From assembly GCF_000611645.1 (NCBI RefSeq), contig NW_014012763.1, positions 1 through 19,357 on the forward strand: a stretch of DNA of 19,357 nucleotides, in the 5' to 3' direction. This DNA comes from Monoraphidium neglectum (Eukaryota; Chlorophyta; Chlorophyceae; Sphaeropleales; Selenastraceae). This document shows, in pieces, positions 1 to 11,336 of the stretch (positions are counted from its first letter, which is position 1; every line of letters starts with the position of its first letter). The notes beneath the pieces are model-generated. The model made no database searches. It was not told the origin of the DNA and saw only the letters and a list, made by a program, of their open reading frames with translations. The position numbers and the translations under genes were made by a program.

Positions 1-333
1 GTGGAGATGTGTTGCGCTCGAGTCGCCCGCCTGTCAACCGCACGGCCATGCGCATCGGTTCCTTGAATACGATGTGCTGACGCGCGCCCGACGCCTGCGA
101 CCGTCCATTATCCTGGATATACACCATTGCGGCACCCTCCCTCTGTCAAGCTGCGCGGGCGCAACAAGACCATGGCAGGAAAAGCGGCGAGTGCAGCAGC
201 ACGGCTCCGCTCACGATGTGGCGCCGCTCCAGGAAAGGCAGCTCCTGGTTTCGCTTTACGGAGTCCATGACCTGTGCGGCCCAGCCCATGGTCGCTTCCT
301 GCTCCCGCAACGGCGATATCCTTGCCTCCCGGG
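1..333 (-). CDS. Unrecognised protein gene, two candidate exons, runs off left edge
   Basis: I do not recognise this protein. On the minus strand an open stretch with strong G/C preference at third codon positions runs from an acceptor (GCGCAG, exon start 333) to a good GTGAGC donor (exon end 215). After a 102-bp intron ending TATATCCAG, a second open stretch runs from 112 to the edge, in matching phase 0. The first exon contains the peptide MGWAAQVMDSVKRNQELPF (from position 289) and ends ERRHI. The second begins DNGRSQASGARQHIVF and stays open to position 1. The exon at 333 starts in phase 1, so unless the ATG at 289 is the true start there must be earlier exons at higher coordinates. No domain is recognisable. 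Evidence is coding-like composition plus phase-compatible splice sites only. Confidence 0.35.
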
Positions 334-2290
334 CTGCGCAAGTTCCGTGTGGCTGACTTCGAACGGTTCACACTCCTGCGCCACTAAACGTTATAAATCA
401 AAAGCTGGAGAGATGAAGCAGCCATGAATGAATATGAGAGATTCAGGAGCCAAGGATCACCTTGTCTTGGCCTCCGGTGACGTGCCAGGTCACTGCTACC
501 TGGGTTGCTAATCCACACCGCGCATGTCCCAGCGCATGACCCCTGGCCGTTCGATACATCACAGTTGTCTGTGATGACCAGCAAGCCGCAGCTTCCTTCA
601 GCATTGCTCCAATAACATAACACCAACACTCGCGCTTGTGTGTGCGTGTCGTTGCAGTGATTCTGAGTGACACATTTCAAATATGATTTCAAATAGCCAA
701 GCAAGTTTGTTTGGCTAGCTGGTGTACATCACTTTCATCAGATAATTGTGTGATTATTTGAGGCATATTGAGCTGGGTGAATAGCTCGCATGAGTATCAA
801 GGTGTGGGGGTAGTGAGATAGATACCGCACTGACGAAATGAGCAGTGCAGTTGATGAAAGTGGACTGGTATGTTTGCGCCTTGGTCGACGCGGCAGGCCC
901 ATGCGTCGATTACACGCACACGTACTTAAAAGCACACCTCCACTACCTTGGAGTCGTAGTCGGCCCGTCACCATCTCACAGGGGTGGTGCAGAGGCAAGT
1001 GTGCGACAAGCAGCAGAGTGCCCAAAGCAAGTGCGGTATCCCTGCCCGGATCCGTTGCACCCGTGCTTGTATACAAAGTCACCTGAGCGTGACAGGGACT
1101 TAATCAAAGCGGCAGCAGGGGCTTGAAAAAGTTAACCATCCAAGTAGAGACGAGTCGACTGAGAGAACTCACTAGCACCGACACTCACCCATGTGGTCCT
1201 GCCCAGTTACCATGCGTCACACTGAAACGACCAGCAGTGCGCCACAGCAGTCTTATCGCAACACCCCGTTCTGATACAGCACAATCTCAGCGCCCCAGGC
1301 CCCTCTGCTTCCATTCACGCCACTGGCCGCACTACTTGCACCACAGCTCGCTCGCCCTGCTGCGGCCACTGCTGCCACCTGCACTGCTGATCCCGCCGCG
1401 GCCCGCGCCGCCTGAGCCGCGGATGGCGCCGCCATTGCCTGCGCCATCGCCGCTGGGCGCGCTGCCATCGTCGCCGCCTGCGCTCTCCATGCTGCCGTCA
1501 GCCTCACCGAGAGCCTTGCACTATCCCCTCAAGATTCGAGTTGCCGGCTGCCCGTGCAGCCTGCTGGCAATCTGGCAGCGACGAAGCGCACAGCGCGCAG
1601 TGGGTGGGGGTGACCGCTGATGGGTGGAAAGCAGGCGCTTGCATTGTCACTCGGCCAGCAGGGCGCTGTGCCAGCCCGCGCAGGCGAATGCCTGCGTGGT
1701 CGGGCGCTTAGAGCAGCGGCTATTAGGAGGGGGTGCGAAACCAAACTTCGATCAATTGTATGTAATATCTTACGTTGACTCATGAGGCATGCCATCCTTT
1801 CAAGGCCCAGTGCCCGTCCCATGGCGTCGCCACCGGATGACCGTATCGATTGTCGGGTGCAGGTGGTTGCTCAATCTGCTTTCACACGCGTCCAGAGGAC
1901 CTGGGTTGCAGTGGCCCCTCGTATACCCCTATGTGCTTGTCCCTCAGTGACAAATCAAACATTGGGAAAGAAGCATCGGGCAACCTGCGTAAGTGCTGAA
2001 CGCTTGACTGCAGTGTTTGTCCAGTCGTGTGAGGTGTCACCCGAATCTGGGCCACCCCACTGGGCCCTTTGGCCAGCGGTGACAAGGCACAGTCCGGACG
2101 CATATCAAGCTAGGTTGCAGGTTTTCAACGCAAACCAATTATTGATCCAACATTGATCATCCGCACTGCACAGCGTCACGAGCCCCAAACGAGATCAGCC
2201 GACACTCAGCTCTCGTTGGCGCACAAACAGCGCGACCACGACGACAGACAGATTGAATTATTGTTGATGCAACGTCACGACCCTTGTGCC
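334..2290. other. Region without a supportable gene; Ala-rich open frame at 1379-1468 (minus)
   Basis: About 2 kb lies between the left-edge gene and the lipoxygenase start. Most of it has moderate GC and no conserved-looking frame. The one exception is a very GC-rich patch at about 1320-1500. On the minus strand an ATG at 1468 opens MAARPAAMAQAMAAPSAAQA and continues Ala-rich to a possible, weak GTGGCA donor at 1378. The composition resembles an algal organelle transit peptide, so this could be a first exon of the left-edge gene, but no intermediate exon was found and a compositional accident is as likely. The lipoxygenase promoter must lie toward 2290; no TATA box or other convincing element was seen. 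Confidence 0.3.
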
Positions 2291-2623
2291 ATGCGGCCTC
2301 GCCCCATGTGGCCCGCAAGGCACTTTCCCGCGGTGTTGCTGCTAGCATTCTTGCTCGCTGCTGGTGCGGTGGAGTGCGGTAAGTCATGGATTAGTTTCCA
2401 TATATCCACCGCTACAGTACCAGTTGCCGTTGCCGTGCCAGGGCCAGGGGCAGACCAAAGCGGCCTGGAACGCAGTGTCACTGCGCAACAAATCGTCACT
2501 GGTGCCATACCGTACCTCGATGCCTCTGCTGGCAAGTTCGTGCATTGCTCGATGTGGGCATCAAAAGAGTGTGCCACAGGTGGCACGAGTCCTTGCCAAG
2601 GGCGGCAAGCATAGCAGCAAGCA

Positions 2624-2715
<92 letters not shown>

Positions 2716-5700
2716 AATGACAGCATCTGTTAGTAAACGTGTCAATTCGCCTCGACTCCCATTCCACCACATCTTGCTTGCCCTTACAGCTCTTCCAACC
2801 ATCGACACAACGGCCTGCACCGCCCTTGGCGCGTGTACGGGCTTCCCTGGCGTGCTGCCCACCGCCTGTATCAAGTGCCTCATCGGGGGTGGCTTCGTCG
2901 CCGACTGGGCAGCACTGGCGGCGGTGCCTGTTATGAGCCGGCTGCCCCTTGCAGAGGCCGGATTCACCGCCCAGGTGCGAGCACAGCTGAACCCCAAGCA
3001 GCTGCCGTCCAGCTGCACGCGGTAGACCCTGCTGCAATCACCTCAGCAACTGCGACAAAATTTCCCCTTCGCGCTCCACCTTATGCCCCACCGCCACTGT
3101 CACTGCAGCACGCCTAACCCCACCGCGCAATGCTGCCCGTCCCATCGTTGCACTACCGCAGTTTGCGACGCCGCTGCTGCGACCAAACCGCTGGCTCGCC
3201 ACGTCCCCTCCCGATCCTGGCGTGGTCGCCCTGGCGCTGGGCATATACAACAACGACAATTGGGGCCCTGCACTCCCGAAGGACGTCCAAGTATGCAACG
3301 CAAAGTTTGCAGACGTGGGCGGGTGCAGGACGCTAGACCTTGGGTCCACCCAGGGCTCGTTTCTGTGCGTTGACAAACCAGGCTGGACATTCCCAGGCCC
3401 GGTCACGGCCGCCTTCTGCAACGGCGCGGCCAGCAGCTATTATGACGTCCCATTCAACACGCCGGAGCAGGTGACGGGGCTTTCAGGGCTCGTAACCGTA
3501 CGGCAGGGACCCTACACCAGCCCTGGCCCCCGCCTGGAAAACTTCCAGCCCCGCAGGCACTCACATTGAATCCCCGATAATGCGTCTGCCAGTTCTGTAA
3601 TTGGCGCATGATGGTTGTGAGCCTAAGCCTCCCTGTACGCCCTGCTGACGGCCCATCCCTATGCTGCAGATGGCATCCCTTGTTCCCACGACCCGGTAAG
3701 GGTGCAGATCGGCCACATTGCGCAGGCCAGCACCCCAGGCTCGCACGGCAGCAGCCATTGGTACTCCATCGCTTTCACTAGCAATGCCTGCTGAGCTGCA
3801 TGCAGCGTGCTACTTTGACACACTGTCATGCCCCGCCCCTGCAAACGCAGCGGCCGCGACAAGTTCCGTGCCAAGAGCATCGCAGAGTCCAAGGCGTTCT
3901 ACAGCGATCCAGATGCCGCCACGGACTCCTTGTGAGTGCAGGGTCGGCATCAACCAACCAGTCAATGTGCGGGAAGGTGTGTGAGTGAGCCATTGTTTCA
4001 GCCCCTGGGCGACAGGATGCGCACATAGGAGAGTAAGTCGGCCACCTCACTCAGGCCCCCATACCCACCCATGATGCATGCGTGTTGCAGGTGGGTTGCG
4101 GCCAACTACGCATGGCAGACGACAGTGTTCCTCAGGTGAATATCAAAAGGGTTACGAGACACTGATTGAGATACCTTGAGCAGTCAAGCAACAGCTATGC
4201 TGCCTGCTACGCATTGATAACCCTGGAGCGCCACGCTCGTTGAAACATCCAGGAATGTCACAGGGGCGCGTATCGCCGCTGTCGCAAACCTGTACGGCAG
4301 CGAGTTCACGGTGAGTTCCCCCGAGCCTTGGATGCCACTTGCCATGCGAGCAGATGCTGCTCGGCAGTCGTTGTCCCCATGCAGCCCTACAGGCCCCACC
4401 TTTGGTGTCTGCAGCATCAGCAGCAGCCGATGCATTGCTCGACGCCGCACAGCGCATTAGCCAAGGCCCTCTGGTGTGGCCCCCAGCCGAACCCTATGCA
4501 ACCACTCACATGTTTGCCCTTTTGCTTGTGCGCAGCCAACGATGCAGCAGGCCGCTCAGAACGGGGAGGTGGTTGAGATCGATCTCACCAGTCTGCAGGG
4601 CTTCCAGCCGACGAGTGGACTGTGGAGCCCGGCGGGCCACGCGCTGCTGAGGGTGGCAAGCGTGAGTGTGTTTAGCAGGCCGCAACCGCACTCAATTGTG
4701 TAGGCAGTGGGTCTGGAAGGCTTGTTCAAGCGCCTGCAGGTGCTGGACTGACGGATCACTTGCAAAAGCAAGATGGGCACCCGCCTGACACGGCTGGACT
4801 GTTGTAGCGCAGGTGATGCGGGACTGCTGCTGCCAGCAGGGCGTATGTAGCCACACTCCAGCTTTGTGCGATCCAGCCTCTCCCATCCCCAACCTGCATG
4901 TCTGTTGATGCTGCGCTGCAATACACCTCACAGAACACCAAGGGGCGCATGGACTTTGAAGGCCTCCTGATCCGCCTTTCAAATGCGCCGGCCGCGCCGG
5001 CCGCAGCGGCTGTGTTCAGCCCCCAGAAGAGCGCGTCTGCCTGGGTGCTCGCCTGCGCGATCATGCGGCAGGCCATCTCACAGTGGAGCACGTGGATAGG
5101 CCACGTCTACCATCAACACACAACCACCGCCGCTGTATCGGTGAGTGTCAGCCATGTGAGCACATTGTTTGCCTTGTAATCTTGCCAAACATGCTTCGGG
5201 CTGTGTCGCCTGCAGTTTTCTGCCTTGGAAAATGAGCCGTCAATGTCGTTTTTTGGGCATCAGCTGTTTTTGAGCTTGAATCGAAATGAAGCTGCAGGAA
5301 TTTGATATCAACATGTTGAGAGGGATGGAGAGCTGCAAAATTCCCACTCGTTTCTACTGGCTGAAGCTTCACACCCTCTTCACGTCATGCATCCCCACGA
5401 TCCCTGCACCCCATAATTCCTGCAACCCATAACTCCTGCCCTCATGATTCCTGCCCCCACCCGTTGATCAGTTTGCACTGTACGGGACTATTGAGCCGGG
5501 CGTCCCGATCGGTCAGGCGACCACCTTCAACCGCTTGATGGCAGATTTCTTTCTGGACCCCTCGTACCGCGAGCAGTTCGCCTCAGCCCTCTTCGCAGAC
5601 GGCGTGGTGAGCGCACCCCGCATTCCTCGCTAGGGGCGCTTTATACAACTTGTGTTTGTCTATGGGGCTTTTAAGCTTTGATTGTGGCGCTTGCATTGTC

Positions 5701-7802
5701 ATGCGCAATCCAGCCCGCTTTGTGCGCAAGCTCTGTGGTCACAAGTAAACCTGCATTACACCCCCATTATGTTACGACACTCCCACGAACCCACCCTGCA
5801 GACACCCCCGCCCACGCCGATTCTGGTGCAAGACCTGTCCAAGCTGTGAGACTTGTCAATCGGGGGGATCCCCGGGCTTGACACAGGGGCTAGAGCAGCG
5901 CTGGCATGCAGCTCAAAGTATAGGCGACGGCAGGCTTTTCTGATGACGGGCACGGCTTACATGCTGTTGAACGGCAGTCATTGCAAAATGCGCACAATCA
6001 CCGCGTGGCGTTGCTGCGGCCGAAAGTCCCACAACGCCCCGTTGATAACGTGACCCCCCTTCTCCGCATGCACTTGTGCATATCAAGGTTTGAGCTCTAC
6101 GCTGTTAAGGGCGGCCCCCATGGCCCCAAGACCGACTTTTGGTCGCTGCTGCCAGGCCAGCAGCTTGAGGCAACCGGCCTCGACGGCCGGGTGTTCCAGG
6201 GCAAGAAGCGCGAGCCGTTTGGCGCCTACCCGGTCGTCACATTCCAGCGGCAGATGAGGGCGAGCATCGACACGTTCACCGCCAAGGTGGGGGCTATTGC
6301 CTCATGTTAGGCGCAGTTTGATCGGCAGATTGGCAGCTGTAATAAAGTCTGTGACATGGCCAGTCCGTCAGCACTGTTGCCCTGTCTGGACCAAGTGCAT
6401 CCCACCAGCACACGTGCACTTGGTTGCATGGCGTGCCGTCATGCAGAGGCCAGTAAGCCACCAGGGTGCTGGCTCAATTAATAGGTTGCGAAGAGCAACC
6501 AGCATGCTGGGGTCGCTTTACGTCTTACATCCCTGAACAACCTTCACAAGAGCAGTGTCGATCTGCCCCTCATGTCAGGTGGTGGGGCGCTACTACGCCA
6601 CAGATGCGGACGTGGCCGGGGACAGCCAGGTGCAGGCCTGGCTGGCGGCCATGATCGACCCCTTGGTGAGGAGTCGGAGGGGGGACGGGTGGTGCCTTGT
6701 CTGTCTGGTTGATGCTTAGGCTTTGCGCCTACCTGCTGAGTCAAGGCATGAACACGGCGGCCGTCATAATCGCAGATGGGGGCAAGCGCTGAATCCCTGC
6801 CGGCCTCATGCCCGTCTCTGCGCATGATGCCGCGTGCGCGCACGCAGGGCGGCAACCTTGGAAAGATCAACCCGAACAACACCCTGTCCTCGCGCGCCGA
6901 GCTGGCGCGCCTGTGGGGTGACCTTATCCAGTTGGTCCTCATCCACGGTGTCAGCCACTTGCAGGATTATGGGGCCCGCTTTGGTGTCCCCTCGTCAGCA
7001 CCAGCGGCACTGGGTGAGCGAGCAGCTAGAGCGGCATGCGCCCCTCCAGCCGCTGCTTGCAGCTGCTGAGCACAAATCTTGACAAGGGCCGCCACACCTC
7101 ATTCTAGCTTCCTCTTATGCGGGCAATGCAATGCAGCTGCTGTATGCGGCTCTGCGCAGCTTCTCATGGACTGTTCAGGACAGATAATCGCTGAGTAAAA
7201 GTTCCTTATTTCGCAGATCAACAACAACCCGCTCACCACGCCCCTGTAGGTTCTTCTGTGCTGCCTGACCCCTCCAAGTCATACACCACTCAGGAGCTCA
7301 TGGATTACGCCCCCTGGACGGTGAACTCCGCCGGAAAATACGCGGTGAGCGTGTGGGACATGCCTGCTGGGGCCATGCGGTGTGCCTGCTGGGGCCATGT
7401 AGTGACAGGGTCACGGGCGCTCTCCGGCGAGGCACCGGAGCACTGAGACTGTTCTGCAAATAATAGCCCCGCGTGTGGTGCTCCCTTTGGCCTGCCCAAC
7501 TTCTATCCTAAACCATCCCTTTCGCCTTGCTCATTTTTCAGTTCATGACAGCTTTCATCGGTTCTCAGCCCTTCACCCAGTTTGTCCCCTCCAAGGGAGG
7601 CCCAACCGGCCGCCCTGCCTGGGACGCCGAGTCGCCCTTTGGCCGCGGGGACGCCAAGTCCCGCGCCGCCTCGTCCGCGCTGGTAACATTTAGGAAAGGG
7701 CTCACAAACTTTTTGAAGGGCTTCCCTCAAGATGACATCATCCGCGTGCTGAGCACAAACTGGGGGCAGCCCACCCGTCTGCCGCGCGTCATAGACATGT
7801 GA
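2291..7802 (+). CDS. Lipoxygenase family protein with signal peptide (17 exons)
   Basis: Lipoxygenases insert O2 into polyunsaturated fatty acids using a non-haem metal held by conserved His residues and the C-terminal carboxylate. Exons: 2291-2378, 2790-2974, 3162-3470, 3670-3695, 3851-3931, 4091-4135, 4253-4310, 4393-4473, 4536-4661, 4934-5140, 5472-5606, 5802-5845, 6088-6286, 6579-6665, 6848-7013, 7217-7344, 7542-7802; all phases agree and give 741 residues. The ATG at 2291 precedes a hydrophobic signal peptide (AVLLLAFLLAAGAV). A Cys-rich segment follows (Cys 29, 39, 45, 56, 59) instead of a recognisable PLAT domain. Family landmarks: FEGLLIRLSN and VFSP before W370; HVYHQH (His390/His395, the HxxxxH pair); YYATDADVAGDSQVQAW (533-549); HGVSH (His590/His594, the third ligand and the Asn/His position). 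The spacings of 195 and 147 residues are close to soybean lipoxygenase. The protein ends in Met, not Ile. Secretion and substrate are inferred. Least certain are exon 4 (26 bp) and the region 3471-3850. Confidence 0.83.
2627..2713 (+). repeat. (CAG)29 microsatellite in lipoxygenase intron 1
   Basis: Twenty-nine uninterrupted CAG units. The tract lies inside the 411-bp intron 2379-2789, which has a GTAAGT donor and a TTACAG acceptor whose phase-1 junction joins the signal peptide to the Cys-rich segment. It is therefore not translated in the proposed model, although poly-Ser, poly-Ala and (antisense) poly-Leu, poly-Ala and poly-Cys frames run through it. Being pure, it is probably length-variable. 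Confidence 0.95.
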
Positions 7803-9454
7803 CAAGGCTCCTGGAGAGAAACGTGCGGAGATCCACAGCAACAACAACACGTCAGCGGCCAGCGGCTGCCTGCAGGGGCGTGAAACAGGGTCAAGGGCCA
7901 CGCTTGTTGATTCAACGCAAACATGTGTACTGCATGTGATCTCCGCTTGCTTAAGGCCTGATCTTTCTGGTGCTCACAGAGGCTTTCAACGTCGGCTCAA
8001 CCTTTGTTCATCAGTCTGCCGCAAGCATCGCGCTCGTGCTGGTTCCCAGCGGCCTGTGCTGCCAGGCCAGACCACTCCTGCCGGGGGAGGTTGATGGAAA
8101 AACCCTCCACACCAAACGTAATGCAACAACGAACAACCGCTACCTGCTGCCCGCCTCTTCCAGCGCATGCTTCAATATAAGCGCGCTTTGCACAGAAACT
8201 CCTCCTCTCACTCCTCGATACACGCCTCAACCTTTGAGGGCCGATATTAGGCCCAGCAGCTGCCAACTGATGTGATGAAACCTGCAATATGTCCACAATG
8301 CCGATTGACAGCTGGCCATGTGCGCTTGATTCTTGCTGTCATAGCGCCACACGTTTCATCATTTATAGTTCTCCTTGATCGATGCACGCGATTCAAACTG
8401 CAAGCACGCCCGGCTACGCCGCATGCTGCACGGCAGTGCTCCAGCTTCCAGGGTGGTTTGTGGCCAGGCGTGACAACATCATTTGTAACTGTTTCGGCAA
8501 TCACCTCGCGAGTGGCAATCACCTCGCGAGTGCCCTGGTTTATCCTGCATGTAAGCAGCTCCAGTCAGCAGCGTGCAGTGAAGACCAACGACTTTGCCGC
8601 CGTTTCCCCAATTTCGAAGGGGGGGGGGAAACAGCAGCCGCCCGCGACGTGCGGCTGTGGGCACAGCCGCGATGCATGTTCAGCCTTCGCGGCGAACCTC
8701 ATGCTGTCAAAAGCGACATGCCACAAAAGAAACCTGTGCTTGGTGTGCACATGGTTGCCAAGGCTACTGTACTGTATCCAGCGGGCACGCAAGCCGCCCT
8801 TATGATGATAGCTTCCCAGCACGCAGCCTCCCCTGCTGTGCGGTATCAAGCGCTTACGCGGCCAAGTAGAAATCAACCTGGCACAAAAATCAACAGCCAC
8901 TGCGCCACGCAAATAATTTGAACTGCGTACAGCAGTTGCACGCCTGGCAACGAGCACCTGCCAGGAAGTCACGCAGGGACCCGGGCGCGGCAGAGCAACT
9001 GAGTGCTTCAAGATGAGCAGCACGGAAGCCAAAAGGTTTGAGAAATTTACGAGCAACACGCGTTGGTTTTGTCATTGATCTAGTATGAGACTCTCATAGT
9101 ATCACCCCGTGGCACGCGACGAAGCCAAGTTCACAAGTTGCCTATATACGATTGCCACACGGACGGGTGGCTAAGCAGCGACTGTAATCCTGCAGGCGCA
9201 CCTTGCACATACCGACTGCATGGATGTCCAGCGTGAGGCATGGGAAAGGCAAGTGCAGCGAAGCACCGTCCCAGGCGCAGCAGTACAGTTGAAGCCGTCT
9301 TGATTCTGCTTGAATTGAGAACACCTGTAGTGCCAATGTTGAGCCAGTTTGGGTATCCGATTACACTGGCAGCGACTGCTCAGGAGCAGGACTGGCAGCT
9401 TCCTCCCCGATCCCTTGAGACAAAGCCCCGTTGTCTCTGGCCGCCTCACCATCG
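7803..9454. other. Intergenic region between lipoxygenase and endonuclease V
   Basis: This stretch of 1.65 kb holds the lipoxygenase 3' UTR and the endonuclease V promoter. A TGTAA motif at 8484-8488 could be the lipoxygenase polyadenylation signal, although it is about 680 bp past the stop. Overlapping open frames of up to 179 residues at 8272-8921 have no conserved-looking segment and compete on both strands, so I do not call them. There is also a ten-base G run near 8620 and an 18-bp tandem duplication. An upstream exon of endonuclease V could be hidden at about 9240-9454. Confidence 0.5.
8496..8531 (+). repeat. 18-bp perfect tandem duplication
   Basis: The unit GGCAATCACCTCGCGAGT occurs twice head to tail (8496-8513 and 8514-8531) with no mismatch. 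It contains the palindrome CTCGCGAG. It is intergenic and flanks the TGTAA motif at 8484-8488. Confidence 0.9.
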
Positions 9455-11252
9455 ATGTCATGCGGCTGCAGGGAGCAGCTTGAGCTGGCACGCCGCGTGG
9501 TGCGCGCTGATGACAACGATTGGATGACCGCAGAGGGGCTGCAGCTCGTGGGTGGCCTCGACATCAGCTTCCATCCGTCGGACGCCGAGGATCAGTCAAC
9601 AGCCAGCGCCACGTTGAGCCACAGGCCACCAGCCTCAGCCCCTGATGCAGTGCCAGTTCAAGGAGACGCCAGTGCTAGCGCTGTTCAAAGCGACGCATGC
9701 TACGACAGCGAGTCCGCCGGCCGCGCCGTCGCCGCACTGGCGGTGATGTCGTTTCCCGAACTGGAGCTGACTCACCTTGAGCTGCTGGATGTTGATTTGA
9801 ACGTGCCCTACCTGTCGGGCCTGCTGGGCTTCCGGTGAGCCATGAAGCCTCAGACGCGCTGGGGTGTAGAACCTGGCAGCACCTTGTCTGAGATACCAAA
9901 TTCTGTATGCCCTCGGCACCTGGGATGCAATTCGGGCTTGTTTCAGTATGCCTTCGTCATCCCTGTGCATAGCAGTGAAGGTCACCAGCACCTGCTGGAT
10001 GCTGCACAGACTGAGGGACTGCTTGAACATGTCAATTGCCAGCTGCACGCGAGCTTCTCATCCCCCCCACTGTGTGCTGTAATACACGGACATGATCGGC
10101 ATCATTGGAGGGAGGTGCCTGCCTACCTGGAGCTGCTGAGGCGGGCCGCAGCGAAGGGCGTGCACCCGCAGGTGAGGGGTATCCGACCACAGAGCGTGGG
10201 AGGGAGCCATCGCCTCAGTATGGTGTATTTGACAGAGCACAGCTGACAACGGCTTGACAGTACGGTAGTGCATGCACGCTCTCCAAGCATTGTTGGTGTG
10301 GCAGCATCAATATGCCCCTGTCTCACTCCGCACGCATGCATACACCTCAAGCCCCTCACCTACATACACACTCCACCGGCCCATGCCTGCTGCCGACAGC
10401 TGCTGCTTGTGGACGGCTTTGGTGTGCTGCACCCGCGGCGCTGCGGCAGCGCCAGCCACCTGGGAGTTATGAGCGGCCTCCCTACAGGTACTCCAGTGTT
10501 TATCACAGCTGCCATGGTGGCTTCGTGGCCTCCATACATGTTGGTTATGTGTTGGAAGTGTTTGCAGGGGCATCGCCCTGCCGGTGATCGCTGCTGACCG
10601 GTGGGGGGCATAGCGTGCTCGCCAAGCGTCGCTCACCCCCACATCATGGCACTGCAGTGGGCGTGGCAAAGAATTTGCTGAGCCTGGAGGGCCTGCTGGA
10701 GCGGCAGGTGCGCGCGGCGGTTGCAGAGGCAGCTTCCGCAGGCGCCGGCGCAGGTGCAGCGCCCTGCAGGGAGCCCGCGAGCTCGGGCGGCCGAGGCTGG
10801 CTACCGCTGACGGGCAAGGGGGGCGAGGTGTTGGGCGCAGCGGTGTGTGCTGGGGCCTGCAGCAGGCGGCCGATATACGTGTCTGCAGGGCACCGCGTCA
10901 GCTTGGCAACGGCGGTGGACGTCGTGAGGCGCTGCTGCCGGCACAGGTGGGCAACGGCGCAGCCGGTGGGCGAGATGAATGGCGAACCATTGCTGGTGCA
11001 GAGGCCGGGCAGCATTTGTTCATCTTTGTGCTGCCAGCTGCTGTATCAGATGTCAGACTTCTGCAATCGGCGGGTAGTCAACATGAGCTTTGATCCAATC
11101 CAAATCCATATATATGCTCAGCCAAAATGTGCAAAGGTCACTGCGTACCCACATTCACACTGCTGCGTTTGCAGGGTGCCAGAGCCGATTCGCCAGGCAG
11201 ACCTGCTGTCGCGGGCGGAGGTGCGACGGCAGCAGCAGCGGCGGCAGCAGCA

Positions 11253-11336
<84 letters not shown>

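Noticed and set aside
2496..2733. Poly-Ser, poly-Ala and poly-Leu frames through the CAG tract
   Set aside because: All are alternative readings of the same repeat, which lies in an intron whose splice sites join a signal peptide to its mature segment in phase.
3022..3046. A 25-bp intron (GTAGAC to CTCAG) in the lipoxygenase gene
   Set aside because: Too short to splice. The donor at 2975 and acceptor at 3161 give a 187-bp intron in phase 0 and a clean join.
7217..7250. Frame reading INNNPLTTPL at the start of the lipoxygenase exon
   Set aside because: It hits TAG at once, and the preceding exon ends in phase 1, which selects the open DQQQPAHHAPVG frame instead.
8272..8921. Two overlapping plus-strand frames of 177 and 179 residues
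   Set aside because: They share DNA in different frames, have mixed third-base composition, and show no recognisable or conserved-looking segment.
9240..9430. Open frame beginning MGKASAAKHR as a possible first exon of endonuclease V
   Set aside because: No donor in this frame clearly phase-matches the acceptor-like CTGCAG before the REQ codons, and the family N-terminus is short, so the ATG at 9455 suffices. It remains possible but unsupported.
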